A stretch of 11,241 bases of DNA from GCA-020344555 sp964548955 (GCA_964548955.1 CAZJTP010000147.1:1-11241); one strand, 5' to 3'. Counted from the first letter of the stretch, positions 1 to 6,109 are shown. Made by a program: numbers and translations. The notes: generated by a model not told the origin, from the sequence alone.

Positions 1-602
1 GAGTTCGATCCTTCTTCCTAGCGGCGGCGGGTTAGCTCGGAATTGACGGATTGAGAATGGCGCGGCGTATTCCACCGGAAGTGATTGGAGGGGATGACGC
101 TGAATGACTCACCAAAGAACCGTGCCGTCTCCTGTCACCGATCCGGTAATTACCGTTTTTCGCTTGACAATACCGCGATAGCACGCGAGAAACCGCGTTT
201 GGATGCTGCGAGTTGCGAAAGTTACGAAGGTCGAGTAGACTCTATAAATAAAGGGTTTTCCGGGCTTTTCTGCGTGGGCTGCCAAGTGCCTCTGGATCAG
301 AAGGTTCCAGTTTCGAGTCCTGGCAGCCCAGGTGGCCGGTTCTGAGTGACCGCTGGCATTCTGCCGGACATTACGTGGACTGTGCTTTGCGCTTGCGATG
401 TTCTCCGTGCCCATGTCGGCTTCAAGGAAGAAGAGGATCCGTCCGGTTCCGTTCCTTGTGCGTGATCGAGAACACACCATGAGGTGTGAAGCCAACGGGC
501 CGCTTGGATGCATCCTCGATGGAGACGCAGTCGAAAATCGATGGCCGATCATCGGCTCGTCGATGACGATCAGATCGTTACGGCGGATCTGCTTCTTCAA
601 CC
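1..602. other. Gene-poor left flank with decayed sequence
   Basis: No convincing intact gene is seen here. Open frames on both strands are short or compositionally odd, and I recognise no protein family in any of them. The one structured item is the tRNA-like remnant at 275-330. The stretch before the recombinase fragment (about 340-600) would be expected to hold the rest of the recombinase catalytic domain, but the frame continuous with the fragment shows no recognisable recombinase motifs there. The upstream part therefore seems deleted or replaced. Confidence applies to the statement that nothing intact is present. Confidence 0.55.
275..330 (+). repeat. tRNA-Arg-like 3' remnant with a perfect inverted repeat; possible attachment-site relic
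   Basis: The last about 38 bases (292-330) read like the 3' half of an arginine tRNA: the GGATCAGA end of an anticodon arm, then a T-arm with loop TTCGAGT and an acceptor strand CAGCCCA. The T-stem has a mismatch where G53 is normally found. The first ten bases, TGGGCTGCCA (275-284), are the exact reverse complement of the last ten, TGGCAGCCCA (321-330), so acceptor-like pairing is kept. The whole is only 56 bases, and no D-arm or complete anticodon arm can be fitted. It cannot be a functional tRNA. A relic of a tRNA end used as a phage or island attachment site fits the recombinase fragment downstream, but that is inference. Confidence 0.4.
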
Positions 603-983
603 GAAGAACTTGGCGTTCTTCCCTGGCCCCGGTTGTTCCATGACATGCGGGGCAGCCGTGAGACGGAACTGGCAAGGGAATACCCGATCCACGTCGTCAC
701 GTCATGGCTGGGCAACACGGTCAGCATCGCGGTCAAGCATTATCTGCAAGTGACCGATGACGATTTCGCACGGGCATCGGGAGGCGGCGCAGAATCCGGC
801 GCACGAGTGGCGCAAAATACGGCGAAGCACACACGCGCAAGCAATTGCATTGAGTCGCCAGAATTGAAGAAAATCCCTATATATACAGAGTATGTGCAGC
901 ATCAAGCGCTGGTGTGCGCGATGGTGCAAAACGCAAGAACGGAGGAGGAGGGATTCGAACCCCCGAGACGCTTTCGCGCCTAA
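603..983 (+). pseudogene. Tyrosine recombinase (integrase) C-terminal fragment
   Basis: This is the C-terminal end of a phage-type tyrosine recombinase, the enzyme that integrates and excises mobile DNA through a covalent phosphotyrosine. Visible in order are PWPRLFHDMR (box II His and Arg, codons at 636-647), the ETELARE helix, SWLGNT (Trp at the usual His/Trp position) and KHYLQVTDDDF with the nucleophilic Tyr near 741-743. The first catalytic Arg, the catalytic Lys and the core-binding domain are absent. A full-length member has about 350-450 residues; roughly 125 codons remain, and the only start nearby is a TTG at 633 inside the conserved region. The tail after about 785 is low-conservation sequence and ends in RTEEEGFEPPRRFRA, which is simply the antisense of the tRNA-Ser 3' end. 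The pattern closely resembles planctomycete integrases from memory. It is almost certainly inactive. Confidence 0.8.
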
Positions 984-1026
984 CGGTTTTCAAGACCGTC
1001 GCCTTCAGCCGCTCGGCCACTCCTCC
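940..1026 (-). tRNA. tRNA-Ser(TGA)
   Basis: Read on the minus strand, this 87-base sequence folds as a class II tRNA. It has the acceptor pair GGAGGAG/CTCCTCC, a D-arm beginning GCCGAG, an anticodon stem ACGGT/ACCGT around loop CTTGAAA (anticodon TGA, reading UCA/UCG-type serine codons), a long variable arm with GGCGCGAAAGCGTC, and a T-arm with loop TTCGAAT. The T-stem contains one G-T pair. The discriminator base is G, as expected for serine tRNAs. The 3' CCA is not encoded. The 3' end overlaps the tail of the recombinase fragment on the other strand, a typical relation between an integrase gene and the tRNA used as its integration site. Confidence 0.96.
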
Positions 1027-1473
1027 ACATATCGTCGGCTTCGAGCCACATGGTGTCATTCGATGCCGTGAACGGTCGCAAGTACAGGATACGTCGTGGT
1101 TTACGCGCCCCCGATCATTCTAATCGGGCTCCGTTTCAGTGCCATCCAACGACATTGGCGGTCCCTTCAGTGCACGCCGTTCCACCAAGCTGGATACCAA
1201 GCTCTTTCCGTCTGTTCAGGCGCCCGCTGCCGATCCCGTTCGGGGCGGAGAGACATCGATCGGGGGCTTCTTTGGTCCGAGCGGGCGGGACCTGTGAACC
1301 ACCGAGCCTCGCCACAAACGGTACTGCCACCTGGCAGAGCGGATCGCGGTTTGACGAATCCCATCATGCCAGTGAGCTGATCGTACGCTCCAGCCAGAAA
1401 CAAGTTTGTTGGCCGGCCGTAGCAGCGAACGCCCAAGGTTGATGGACCGATCGAGCGCTACCCCTGACGACTG
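1027..1473. other. Intergenic region between tRNA-Ser and the 598-residue protein gene
   Basis: No protein gene is recognised in these about 450 bases. Open frames on both strands lack family motifs and ribosome-binding sites. The only clear structure is a hairpin at 1110-1128 with arms CCCGAT and ATCGGG and a 7-base loop. No T-run follows it on either strand, so it is not a convincing intrinsic terminator. The minus-strand gene ends at 1474 without an obvious terminator just past its stop. The tRNA-Ser promoter should lie in the left part of this stretch, but I could not pick a convincing pair of hexamers. Confidence 0.5.
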
Positions 1474-3270
1474 TCATTCATGGACCGTCGCAAGCGTCAT
1501 GCGCTCGAGGGCTTCGCGCAATGCCCGGAGGTCATCCATGAAGCGGTTTCGTTTCTCCTCGATGAAATGCTCGGTACGGGAGCCGTAGTATTCGATCCCA
1601 CTGAGCAGGTTCTCCTTGAACTCGCGGAAGTACTTCGGAGCGCGCGTCGACAATTCCAGCGAGTACTTCTCGAACTCCTTGCGAAGATGGTCCACGTAGA
1701 GAGTAAGTTCCCGGATGAACATATGTGGACGATCATGGTTGGCCAGGAGCGACAGCCGCCCATAGATGTGACTCACCATTTCCTGCAGGGTGGCAATCTT
1801 CGAGAAGTTCACGATGTTGGGGCCGCAGCAGACGGCAGGCTTGACCTCAAGGTCGATGCCATTTTTGACGAGCGCCGTACCGCCAACTTCATGACAGACA
1901 CATGCCTTGACCACCACGCCTTCCCGTACCACGGCAAGCTGCCGGGCCGAGAAGCCCTCTTCCGCGAGGTGCTCGAGCTTGCGCTTCTGGTAGGCGCGGG
2001 AGGCGGGGCAGATCGGGACGTCGGTGAACTCGGTATTGGAGATAAGGTACCCCTTCGGGCACGAGCTGCCCGGCCTGCCCTCCCGGATCCGTTGGCGACG
2101 TGCCTCCTCGCTGGCCGAGTTGCGGAGCGTCGAAAAGGGAATCCCCAGCGGAGAGCTGTCGCTCAGGTACACGTCGCGGTTTGTGGCCGTCGAGAGCTTA
2201 CGCAGATGCGCGTCATCGACGTTGGATACCTCGGGTACAAGCAGGAACGGAGTGGCCCACCCGGTGCCGTCGACGCGGTAGTACCGCAGAAGGAGCTCGT
2301 TCTCGGCTGCGGTGCTGATGCCACCCTGTGCGGTAATTCGTATTTCAAGAGGCGTGTCGACGGAAGATCGATCGACGCCCGTACGAGCCCTGCTATAGAT
2401 GGCGTGCAGCATCTCATGGAGCTCGACCTTCCGCCGCTTGAACTCCTCCAGGATGGGGCCCATCAGCAGCCCCTTCGTGGGGAAGGCGTGGCCGCCGCAG
2501 TTGAGTCCGGATTCGATACGGAACTCGGAGACCCACAGGCCTCGCCTGGCTAGGAACTTGCCCTGTACCGTCGCCGAGCGCCAATCGCTGACCTTCAGTA
2601 TGATTTTCTTCTTGATAACGCCGTTCTGGTCCGGGGAGAAGTCGGCGAATCGGGTCGCATAGGTGTAGACACGCTGGTTCATGCCCGCCGAGAAGATGAT
2701 GGAGGAGGTCAAAGAGCTGTTGGCGTAGCCGCGCAAGGCCGCCATGGCGTCGGCGAACTCCGGCGGGAGCTTTTTCCCGTCGCGGTAGATGTCTCGATCA
2801 AGCTTGGTCATGATGTTCACGTCGATCGTGCCCGGGACCGCCAGGCGACGGAGTTCATCCTGCTTCCGTACCCTTTCGGCCGATTCCGGCGTGGTCAGCA
2901 TCTCGCGGTAGGCTCGTTTGAGAGACGTTTCCGGAAGCATCTCGTAGTATCGCGTGATTTCGCTGCCCGACTCGAACGGCGAGGCCTGTAACGCCTGAAC
3001 CTGTCGCCGAACCAGGTGGTCCACGAGGTTTAAGTAGGCCGTAATGCGCCGGGCACGGGCGTCTTCGTTGTGGCCGGCGATTTCCTCGTACGGCTCTTCC
3101 GCCTTCCTGCAATGGAGCTTTCGCATCTGCTCGATGAGAACGTCATCCACCAGGGAGATTACCGACGTGATTCCGTATCTCGCCACCCGAAGCGGAGTGT
3201 CGATGGTGAATCCGGTGCCCATGACCGGGATGTGAAAGGTGTGCCTGCTATGAGTGACCAGATCCTCCAT
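1474..3270 (-). CDS. Uncharacterised TIM-barrel-like protein with cysteine-rich C-terminal segment
   Basis: The product has 598 residues and no signal peptide or membrane segment, so it is probably cytosolic. Residues 13-43 (HIPVMGTGF, then ARYGITSVISLVDD) look like the first strands of a nitronate monooxygenase/IMPDH-type flavin barrel. ESGLNCGGHAF (253-263) resembles a barrel-end Gly-rich phosphate-binding loop. TAQGGIST (313-320), followed by VDGTGWATPFLLVPE (333-347), parallels the GGI...GADGVQMGTRFLATPE closing segment of those enzymes. Six cysteines follow (C404, C421, C457, C459, C481, C482), a spacing compatible with a metal or Fe-S site. The last 110 residues are highly charged and helical. 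I recall similar long proteins in other phyla annotated only as hypothetical. The start is an ATG at 3270 with GGAG eight bases upstream. The gene stands alone between tRNA genes. The barrel assignment is inference; substrate and reaction are unknown. Confidence 0.85.
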   Translation of the reverse strand: MEDLVTHSRHTFHIPVMGTGFTIDTPLRVARYGITSVISLVDDVLIEQMRKLHCRKAEEPYEEIAGHNEDARARRITAYLNLVDHLVRRQVQALQASPFESGSEITRYYEMLPETSLKRAYREMLTTPESAERVRKQDELRRLAVPGTIDVNIMTKLDRDIYRDGKKLPPEFADAMAALRGYANSSLTSSIIFSAGMNQRVYTYATRFADFSPDQNGVIKKKIILKVSDWRSATVQGKFLARRGLWVSEFRIESGLNCGGHAFPTKGLLMGPILEEFKRRKVELHEMLHAIYSRARTGVDRSSVDTPLEIRITAQGGISTAAENELLLRYYRVDGTGWATPFLLVPEVSNVDDAHLRKLSTATNRDVYLSDSSPLGIPFSTLRNSASEEARRQRIREGRPGSSCPKGYLISNTEFTDVPICPASRAYQKRKLEHLAEEGFSARQLAVVREGVVVKACVCHEVGGTALVKNGIDLEVKPAVCCGPNIVNFSKIATLQEMVSHIYGRLSLLANHDRPHMFIRELTLYVDHLRKEFEKYSLELSTRAPKYFREFKENLLSGIEYYGSRTEHFIEEKRNRFMDDLRALREALERMTLATVHE

Positions 3271-3332
3271 ATCGCCTTCTCCGAGTACGGCTAGGTGCCA
3301 GGGTGCTCACGTGCGTTGCCTCTAGCGCCGCC

Positions 3333-3360
3333 ATCGTAAGTCAGCTCGGGCGTAACGCAA
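3333..3360 (-). promoter_or_regulatory. Possible promoter of the 598-residue protein gene
   Basis: On the minus strand TTGCGT (3355-3360) and TACGAT (3333-3338) are separated by 16 bases, about 60 bases upstream of the start codon at 3270. The matches to TTGACA/TATAAT are only three and four of six, so this is a weak candidate. Confidence 0.25.
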
Positions 3361-3442
3361 CTAGCAGAGGAACACCGATGTCCATCGGGAGCAGTCTCGG
3401 CATACGGCAGGATCGGCCAGGCGCCTGGTTGCCTCTGCGTGG

Positions 3443-3991
3443 GTGGCCGTGCCGCAGATCGTGCCCGCTACCCAAGAGCCCGGTTCGACCGTAAAGCGGC
3501 TGTGCCGCCCCGAACAGGGCGTGGGATCGGTCGTACGATGGCCAGTCTCGACCATCGCCGTCTCGATTCTGCCAGCCCCATCGGTACCCAGGAAGCGTCG
3601 GCCGGCGAGCTATTCCGAGCAGCTTCGCAGCGATCTCGAAGAGCTTGAATCCGCGGGCATCGTCGTCACCAAGCGACTGGATTATTGGCTTCCGGATGAC
3701 GGTGACGGCGTTCCCGAGAAAGGTGCCGATTTCGACACGCCGACCAGGGAAACCAAACGCGTCGAGTCCTACCGATTCTCTCTGTCGCCCGACCTGGATC
3801 AGAAGATTGGGAAGGAACTTTGGGGCAATCTCGCTCCGAAAGATCGCGAGGAGCTTGTAGCGTTCAAAGCATTTTTCAATTCATTGTCGCTTAGTCAGTT
3901 GCTTATTTTTACTTACGAGAAGTATCCGGAGTTTACCGAAGCAAGCACGATCAAGAAGCAGCTGGATCTGTTTTGTCGGGGAGAAACATGA
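3443..3991 (+). CDS. Small uncharacterised protein, first gene of a truncated two-gene cassette
   Basis: The 182-codon frame opens at a GTG. The first about 48 residues look unlike a conserved domain, so the true start may be further in, for example a GTG at 3521 or a non-standard start just before PRKRRPASYSEQ (residues 49-60); no strong ribosome-binding site settles it. From there the protein is charged and probably helical. It ends in a segment LLIFTYEKYPEFTEAS (153-168) that resembles the end of small uncharacterised bacterial proteins with an aromatic-rich Y-x-K-Y-P-E motif. I cannot name the family. Its TGA stop overlaps an ATG (ATGA, 3988-3991) that opens a 23-codon frame, the usual sign of a coupled partner gene. 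That partner is cut off and a recombinase fragment follows. The location between a barrel-protein gene and a recombinase relic suggests an acquired cassette. Confidence 0.6.
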   Translation: MAVPQIVPATQEPGSTVKRLCRPEQGVGSVVRWPVSTIAVSILPAPSVPRKRRPASYSEQLRSDLEELESAGIVVTKRLDYWLPDDGDGVPEKGADFDTPTRETKRVESYRFSLSPDLDQKIGKELWGNLAPKDREELVAFKAFFNSLSLSQLLIFTYEKYPEFTEASTIKKQLDLFCRGET

Positions 3992-4059
3992 TTCTGGCGC
4001 AGACCGCAACACATTCCAATTCGCTCTATCACGAATGGGGCCTCATTATCGCCCGTTGA
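3988..4059 (+). pseudogene. 5' stub of a truncated downstream partner gene
   Basis: An ATG overlapping the previous stop opens a frame of 23 sense codons (MILAQTATHSNSLYHEWGLI and three more residues) that ends in TGA. The 4-base overlap is typical of translationally coupled genes, but a 23-residue product is short, and sequence similar to a recombinase C-terminus starts right where it stops. The simplest reading is a second cassette gene whose body was lost when the recombinase fragment became joined here. It could instead be a genuine tiny ORF or chance. Confidence 0.3.
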
Positions 4060-4279
4060 CCCGCGTGCTCAGGTCATTCTGACGAGACACGCACCGCAGG
4101 GAGTGACGCTTCGCAACTATCAGGACTTCAGCGTGTTCGACCTGTGGGCCGAGATCGCCAAGCTGCCGACGATCCGGGTGGAGACGGCGACAAAGCCCGA
4201 AACGGCCCTGACAACCGGCAATTGTGATATCCGACCAAAGGGTGTTGGACTATCGGTTGGACTAAGCGGTCTTACATAA
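4058..4279 (+). pseudogene. Second tyrosine recombinase C-terminal fragment
   Basis: In one frame, DPRAQVILTRHAPQGVTL is followed by RNYQDFSVFDLWAEIAKLPTI. This matches the end of tyrosine recombinases: the H-x(6-8)-T-x(2)-Y arrangement with the nucleophilic Tyr (codon 4121-4123) and the helix that packs in trans. Everything upstream (box I Arg, box II HxxR, core-binding domain) is missing and there is no start codon at the left edge, so it is a relic of about 70 codons ending in TAA at 4277-4279. It differs in sequence from the fragment at 603-983, so it comes from another recombinase. The last about 30 codons, after LPTI, are unrecognised and run into repeats. A tRNA-Val gene lies about 300 bases downstream, a common integration target. 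Confidence 0.65.
4244..4267 (+). repeat. 12-bp tandem direct repeat
   Basis: GTTGGACTATCG (4244-4255) is followed at once by GTTGGACTAAGC (4256-4267): nine identical bases in each unit. It lies in the 3' tail of the recombinase relic and overlaps the left arm of the inverted-repeat pair. Confidence 0.55.
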
Positions 4280-4356
4280 GTTCGTGATGGTGATTCAGAG
4301 AAAAGGCGTTATTCCCGGCAATCAAGGCAGATACGGACGTACGTTAGACCGCTTAG
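4262..4356. repeat. Inverted-repeat pair bounding about 67 bp
   Basis: CTAAGCGGTCTTAC (4262-4275) and GTTAGACCGCTTAG (4343-4356) are reverse complements at 13 of 14 positions and enclose 67 bases without a reading frame. This layout is compatible with a very small non-autonomous element or the stem of a long hairpin. No flanking target-site duplication is evident. Confidence 0.45.
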
Positions 4357-4382
4357 AGCAGATCCCGAAATTGCGTACCGGA

Positions 4383-4425
4383 ACCCCCCTTTCATCCCCC
4401 CTTACCAAGGGGGGAAAAGGGGGGT
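4383..4425. repeat. C6/G6 nested inverted repeat (MITE- or REP-like hairpin)
   Basis: The sequence has the plan A-C6-TTTCAT-C6-TT-ACC-AA-G6-AAAA-G6-T. The inner arms (CCCCCCTT/AAGGGGGG) pair perfectly around a 3-base loop. The outer arms (ACCCCCC/GGGGGGT) pair perfectly across a short unequal internal loop. Such double C6/G6 hairpins are familiar as dispersed intergenic repeats in many environmental bacterial genomes; whether this one is multicopy cannot be seen from one window. Confidence 0.7.
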
Positions 4426-4534
4426 CGAGCGGCACACAAAAGCGAGAGTTGGCCTAGGACCTGGCCGGAATGGAGTAAAGCGGTCCCAAAGTGGCCGCAA
4501 TGGTGAAGCGCTGACGCCGATGTGTCACAGCGAG

Positions 4535-4583
4535 AAAACCCTACAAAACAAGGGTAAAACCGCGTTTTTAGACTCGAAAACGC
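4535..4583 (-). terminator. Two hairpins downstream of tRNA-Val, candidate terminator
   Basis: On the minus strand, just past the tRNA 3' end, a stem GCGTTTT/AAAACGC (4562-4568 with 4577-4583) is followed by a second stem ACCCT/AGGGT (4538-4542 with 4551-4555) and then a run of four T residues. The second hairpin with its T-run is the better intrinsic-terminator candidate, although its stem is short. Confidence 0.4.
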
Positions 4584-4585
4584 AT

Positions 4586-4659
4586 TGGGCGATACAGGAC
4601 TTGAACCTGTGACCTCCTCCTTGTAAGGGAGGCGCTCTAGCCAACTGAGCTAATCGCCC
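4586..4659 (-). tRNA. tRNA-Val(TAC)
   Basis: Read on the minus strand, 74 bases fold as a standard cloverleaf. The acceptor is GGGCGAT/ATCGCCC, the D-arm includes TTAGCTCAGTTGG, the anticodon stem CCTCC/GGAGG surrounds loop CTTACAA (anticodon TAC, valine), and the T-arm has loop TTCAAGT. The discriminator is A and CCA is not encoded. A recombinase relic lies about 300 bases to its 3' side, so it may have served as an integration site. Confidence 0.96.
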
Positions 4660-4669
4660 GCACTGATGC

Positions 4670-4697
4670 ACGATACCACGAGAGATTCTGTGAGCAA
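4670..4697 (-). promoter_or_regulatory. Candidate tRNA-Val promoter
   Basis: On the minus strand TTGCTC (4692-4697) and TATCGT (4670-4675) are 16 bases apart, which would start transcription a few bases before the tRNA 5' end. The hexamers match consensus only partly (three and four of six). Confidence 0.35.
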
Positions 4698-4911
4698 GAG
4701 GTTGCTGTGAGGTTCCGCCTCGACAAGAACGGATGTGGAGGCTGGCTGGTTGGCACGCTTCACGCGATATCGTCGCAAATAGACACGCAGTGTGACCAAC
4801 ATGCTTGCCTCCGCCTGCCGGGGTTACGGGCATGTCGCACCAACATATTCGATGGCGGTACGCGGGTCCGTCTGCGGCAAACCCAGGCCACCCACCGCCT
4901 TTCTCGTGCAC

Positions 4912-4928
4912 GTGACCTGGCAGGTCAC
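4912..4928. promoter_or_regulatory. 17-bp perfect dyad, possible operator
   Basis: GTGACCTG and CAGGTCAC flank a single central G, making a perfect 8+1+8 palindrome about 53 bases upstream of the -35 hexamer of the ParA gene. A dimeric regulator site is one explanation. It overlaps a CACGTG core but does not match the consensus parS site beyond that core. No protein evidence supports binding. Confidence 0.3.
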
Positions 4929-4981
4929 ACCGCAACCTGACCCGAATGTCCACAAAGCACGACCCAATTACGGTTTCGTCG

Positions 4982-5011
4982 TTTACATCCGACAGGCCGG
5001 ACGTTTATACT
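4982..5011 (+). promoter_or_regulatory. Sigma70-type promoter of the ParA-VanZ operon
   Basis: TTTACA (4982-4987) and TATACT (5006-5011) are separated by 18 bases; both match consensus at five of six positions. Transcription would begin near 5018, giving a leader of about 70 bases before the start codon at 5087. Confidence 0.6.
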
Positions 5012-5086
5012 CTTCAGCGTCGGCGGGCGGCAAGAAGCCGCGAAGGCCCGAGGGAATCCAATCCCACAGTCGGGAAGGGAGGTCCG

Positions 5087-6109
5087 ATGCGACGAATCGC
5101 GGTGATCAACCAGAAGGGTGGTGTCGGGAAGACGACCACGGTAGCCAATCTCGGGGCGGCTTTGGCTCGCTCCGATGCGCGGGTGCTGCTGGTGGATCTC
5201 GACCCGCAAGCTCATCTCTCCCTGCACTTCGGTATCGAACTGAAAGATGACCAGCCTAGCGTCTATGACGTGCTTACAGCCTCGATGCCCGTTCAAAACG
5301 TCGCCGTCGCCGTGTGCGACAACGTTACGTTGATTCCCGCGGATATCGATCTGGCCGGCGCCGAGGTGGAACTCGTGAGCGTCACCGGCCGCGAGGTGCT
5401 TCTGCGCGAGGCGCTCGAACCGCTCGACGGCGGCTATGACTGTCTGATGATCGACTGCCCACCTTCCTTGGGCGTGTTGACGATCAATGCTCTCGTTGCA
5501 GCCACTGAAGTAATGATTCCCCTGCAAGCGCACTTTTTGGCGCTTCAGGGTTTAAGTAAGCTACTCAACACAGTGACACTCGTACGTCAGCGAATCAATC
5601 CGAACATCAGCGTTGCAGGCATTGTTTTATGCATGCACGACTCCACGACCCGGCTGGCCGGCGAGGTCGTCGAAGACCTTTGTGTGTTTCTCGATGCGGC
5701 GCGTGGGACGCGTGTCCCCTGGGCAGACGCACGACTATACCGAACCTTCATCCGTCGCAACATCAAGCTTGCAGAGTCGTCCAGCTTCGGGCAGACCGTC
5801 TTCGACTATGCTCCGCGCAGCAACGGGGCGATCGACTATGCAAGGTTGGCGGTGGAGGTTTTCGGTGCCAGCGCCACGTCACCACAGCAAGACACTGCGC
5901 AAACCGGGCCGGTCCAAGAGCCGACCACTAACGCACACTGTCAAACGGAAGTGACAGGCGAGACCGGCGCCGGCGGCGATGCTGAGAAGTCCGTGTCCCC
6001 GTCAACACCAACGGCTTACGAACGACCTCCATCCGCTTTGCCCGATGAACCCACCGTCGCCCCGACCACACAAGCGGACGCCGTCGTCAACACCCCCGGC
6101 ATCCCATGA
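5087..6109 (+). CDS. ParA/Soj-family ATPase with long disordered tail
   Basis: This is a P-loop ATPase of the ParA/MinD class, which binds DNA or surfaces as an ATP dimer to position plasmids, chromosome origins or protein complexes. The deviant Walker A motif KGGVGKTT is at residues 10-17 (signature Lys10, catalytic-loop Lys15), the A' motif VDLDPQ at 36-41 and Walker B LMIDCPP at 120-126. The domain ends near residue 260, after the usual FIRRNIKLAESSSFGQTVFDYAP-like helix region. The remaining about 80 residues are rich in Pro, Thr, Ser, Ala and Glu and are probably disordered; ordinary chromosomal ParA proteins are about 250-290 residues long. The ATG at 5087 is chosen because MRRIAVINQKGG is the canonical N-terminus and GGGAGG lies just upstream; an in-frame extension to 4946 runs through the promoter. 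No ParB gene or clear parS site is present nearby. The gene overlaps the next by ATGA, implying coupling. Confidence 0.93.
   Translation: MRRIAVINQKGGVGKTTTVANLGAALARSDARVLLVDLDPQAHLSLHFGIELKDDQPSVYDVLTASMPVQNVAVAVCDNVTLIPADIDLAGAEVELVSVTGREVLLREALEPLDGGYDCLMIDCPPSLGVLTINALVAATEVMIPLQAHFLALQGLSKLLNTVTLVRQRINPNISVAGIVLCMHDSTTRLAGEVVEDLCVFLDAARGTRVPWADARLYRTFIRRNIKLAESSSFGQTVFDYAPRSNGAIDYARLAVEVFGASATSPQQDTAQTGPVQEPTTNAHCQTEVTGETGAGGDAEKSVSPSTPTAYERPPSALPDEPTVAPTTQADAVVNTPGIP

Larger units (their letters stand above)
4280..4585. other. Non-coding, repeat-bearing stretch before tRNA-Val
   Basis: No gene is recognised here. It contains the right half of the inverted-repeat pair, a long C6/G6 hairpin (4383-4425), and two hairpins immediately downstream of the minus-strand tRNA-Val gene (4538-4583). 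The rest shows no reading frame of note. Confidence 0.6.
4660..5086. other. Intergenic region between tRNA-Val and parA-like gene
   Basis: About 430 bases with divergent promoters: a candidate for tRNA-Val on the minus strand (4670-4697) and a good one for the ParA gene on the plus strand (4982-5011). A 17-base perfect dyad lies at 4912-4928. Open frames here, including the in-frame extension of the ParA frame back to 4946, lack conserved motifs and are judged non-coding. Within the ParA leader a small hairpin GCGGC-AAGAA-GCCGC can form. Confidence 0.55.

Noticed and set aside
275..330. Functional tRNA-Arg
   Set aside because: The sequence is 56 bases, has no D-arm or full anticodon arm and a T-stem mismatch, so it cannot be a working tRNA.
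109..675. Minus-strand open frame of 188 codons over the left flank
   Set aside because: It crosses the tRNA-like remnant and runs antisense into the recombinase fragment, has no family motif, and shows no ribosome-binding site.
877..1059. Minus-strand open frame with a GGVAERLKATVLKTV-like product
   Set aside because: It is the translation of the tRNA-Ser gene, a well-known false protein.
1110..1128. Hairpin as an intrinsic terminator
   Set aside because: The stem is short and no T-run follows on either strand.
1480..2553. Plus-strand open frame of 357 codons
   Set aside because: It is antisense to the 598-residue protein gene, which has the better start context and recognisable motifs. 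The frame is a by-product of G+C-rich codon use.
4909..4914. CACGTG core as a possible parS site next to the ParA gene
   Set aside because: The flanks do not match the TTT/AAA arms of the parS consensus, and a six-base core is expected by chance.
4525..4953. Minus-strand open frame of 142 codons containing GRLAQLARAPPLQGGGHRF
   Set aside because: The recognisable part is a translation of tRNA-Val(TAC), and the rest has no conserved motif.
4946..5086. N-terminal extension of the ParA protein to the ATG at 4946
   Set aside because: The extension would be encoded by the promoter and leader, has no conserved residues, and the ATG at 5087 has a strong ribosome-binding site and the canonical ParA N-terminus.
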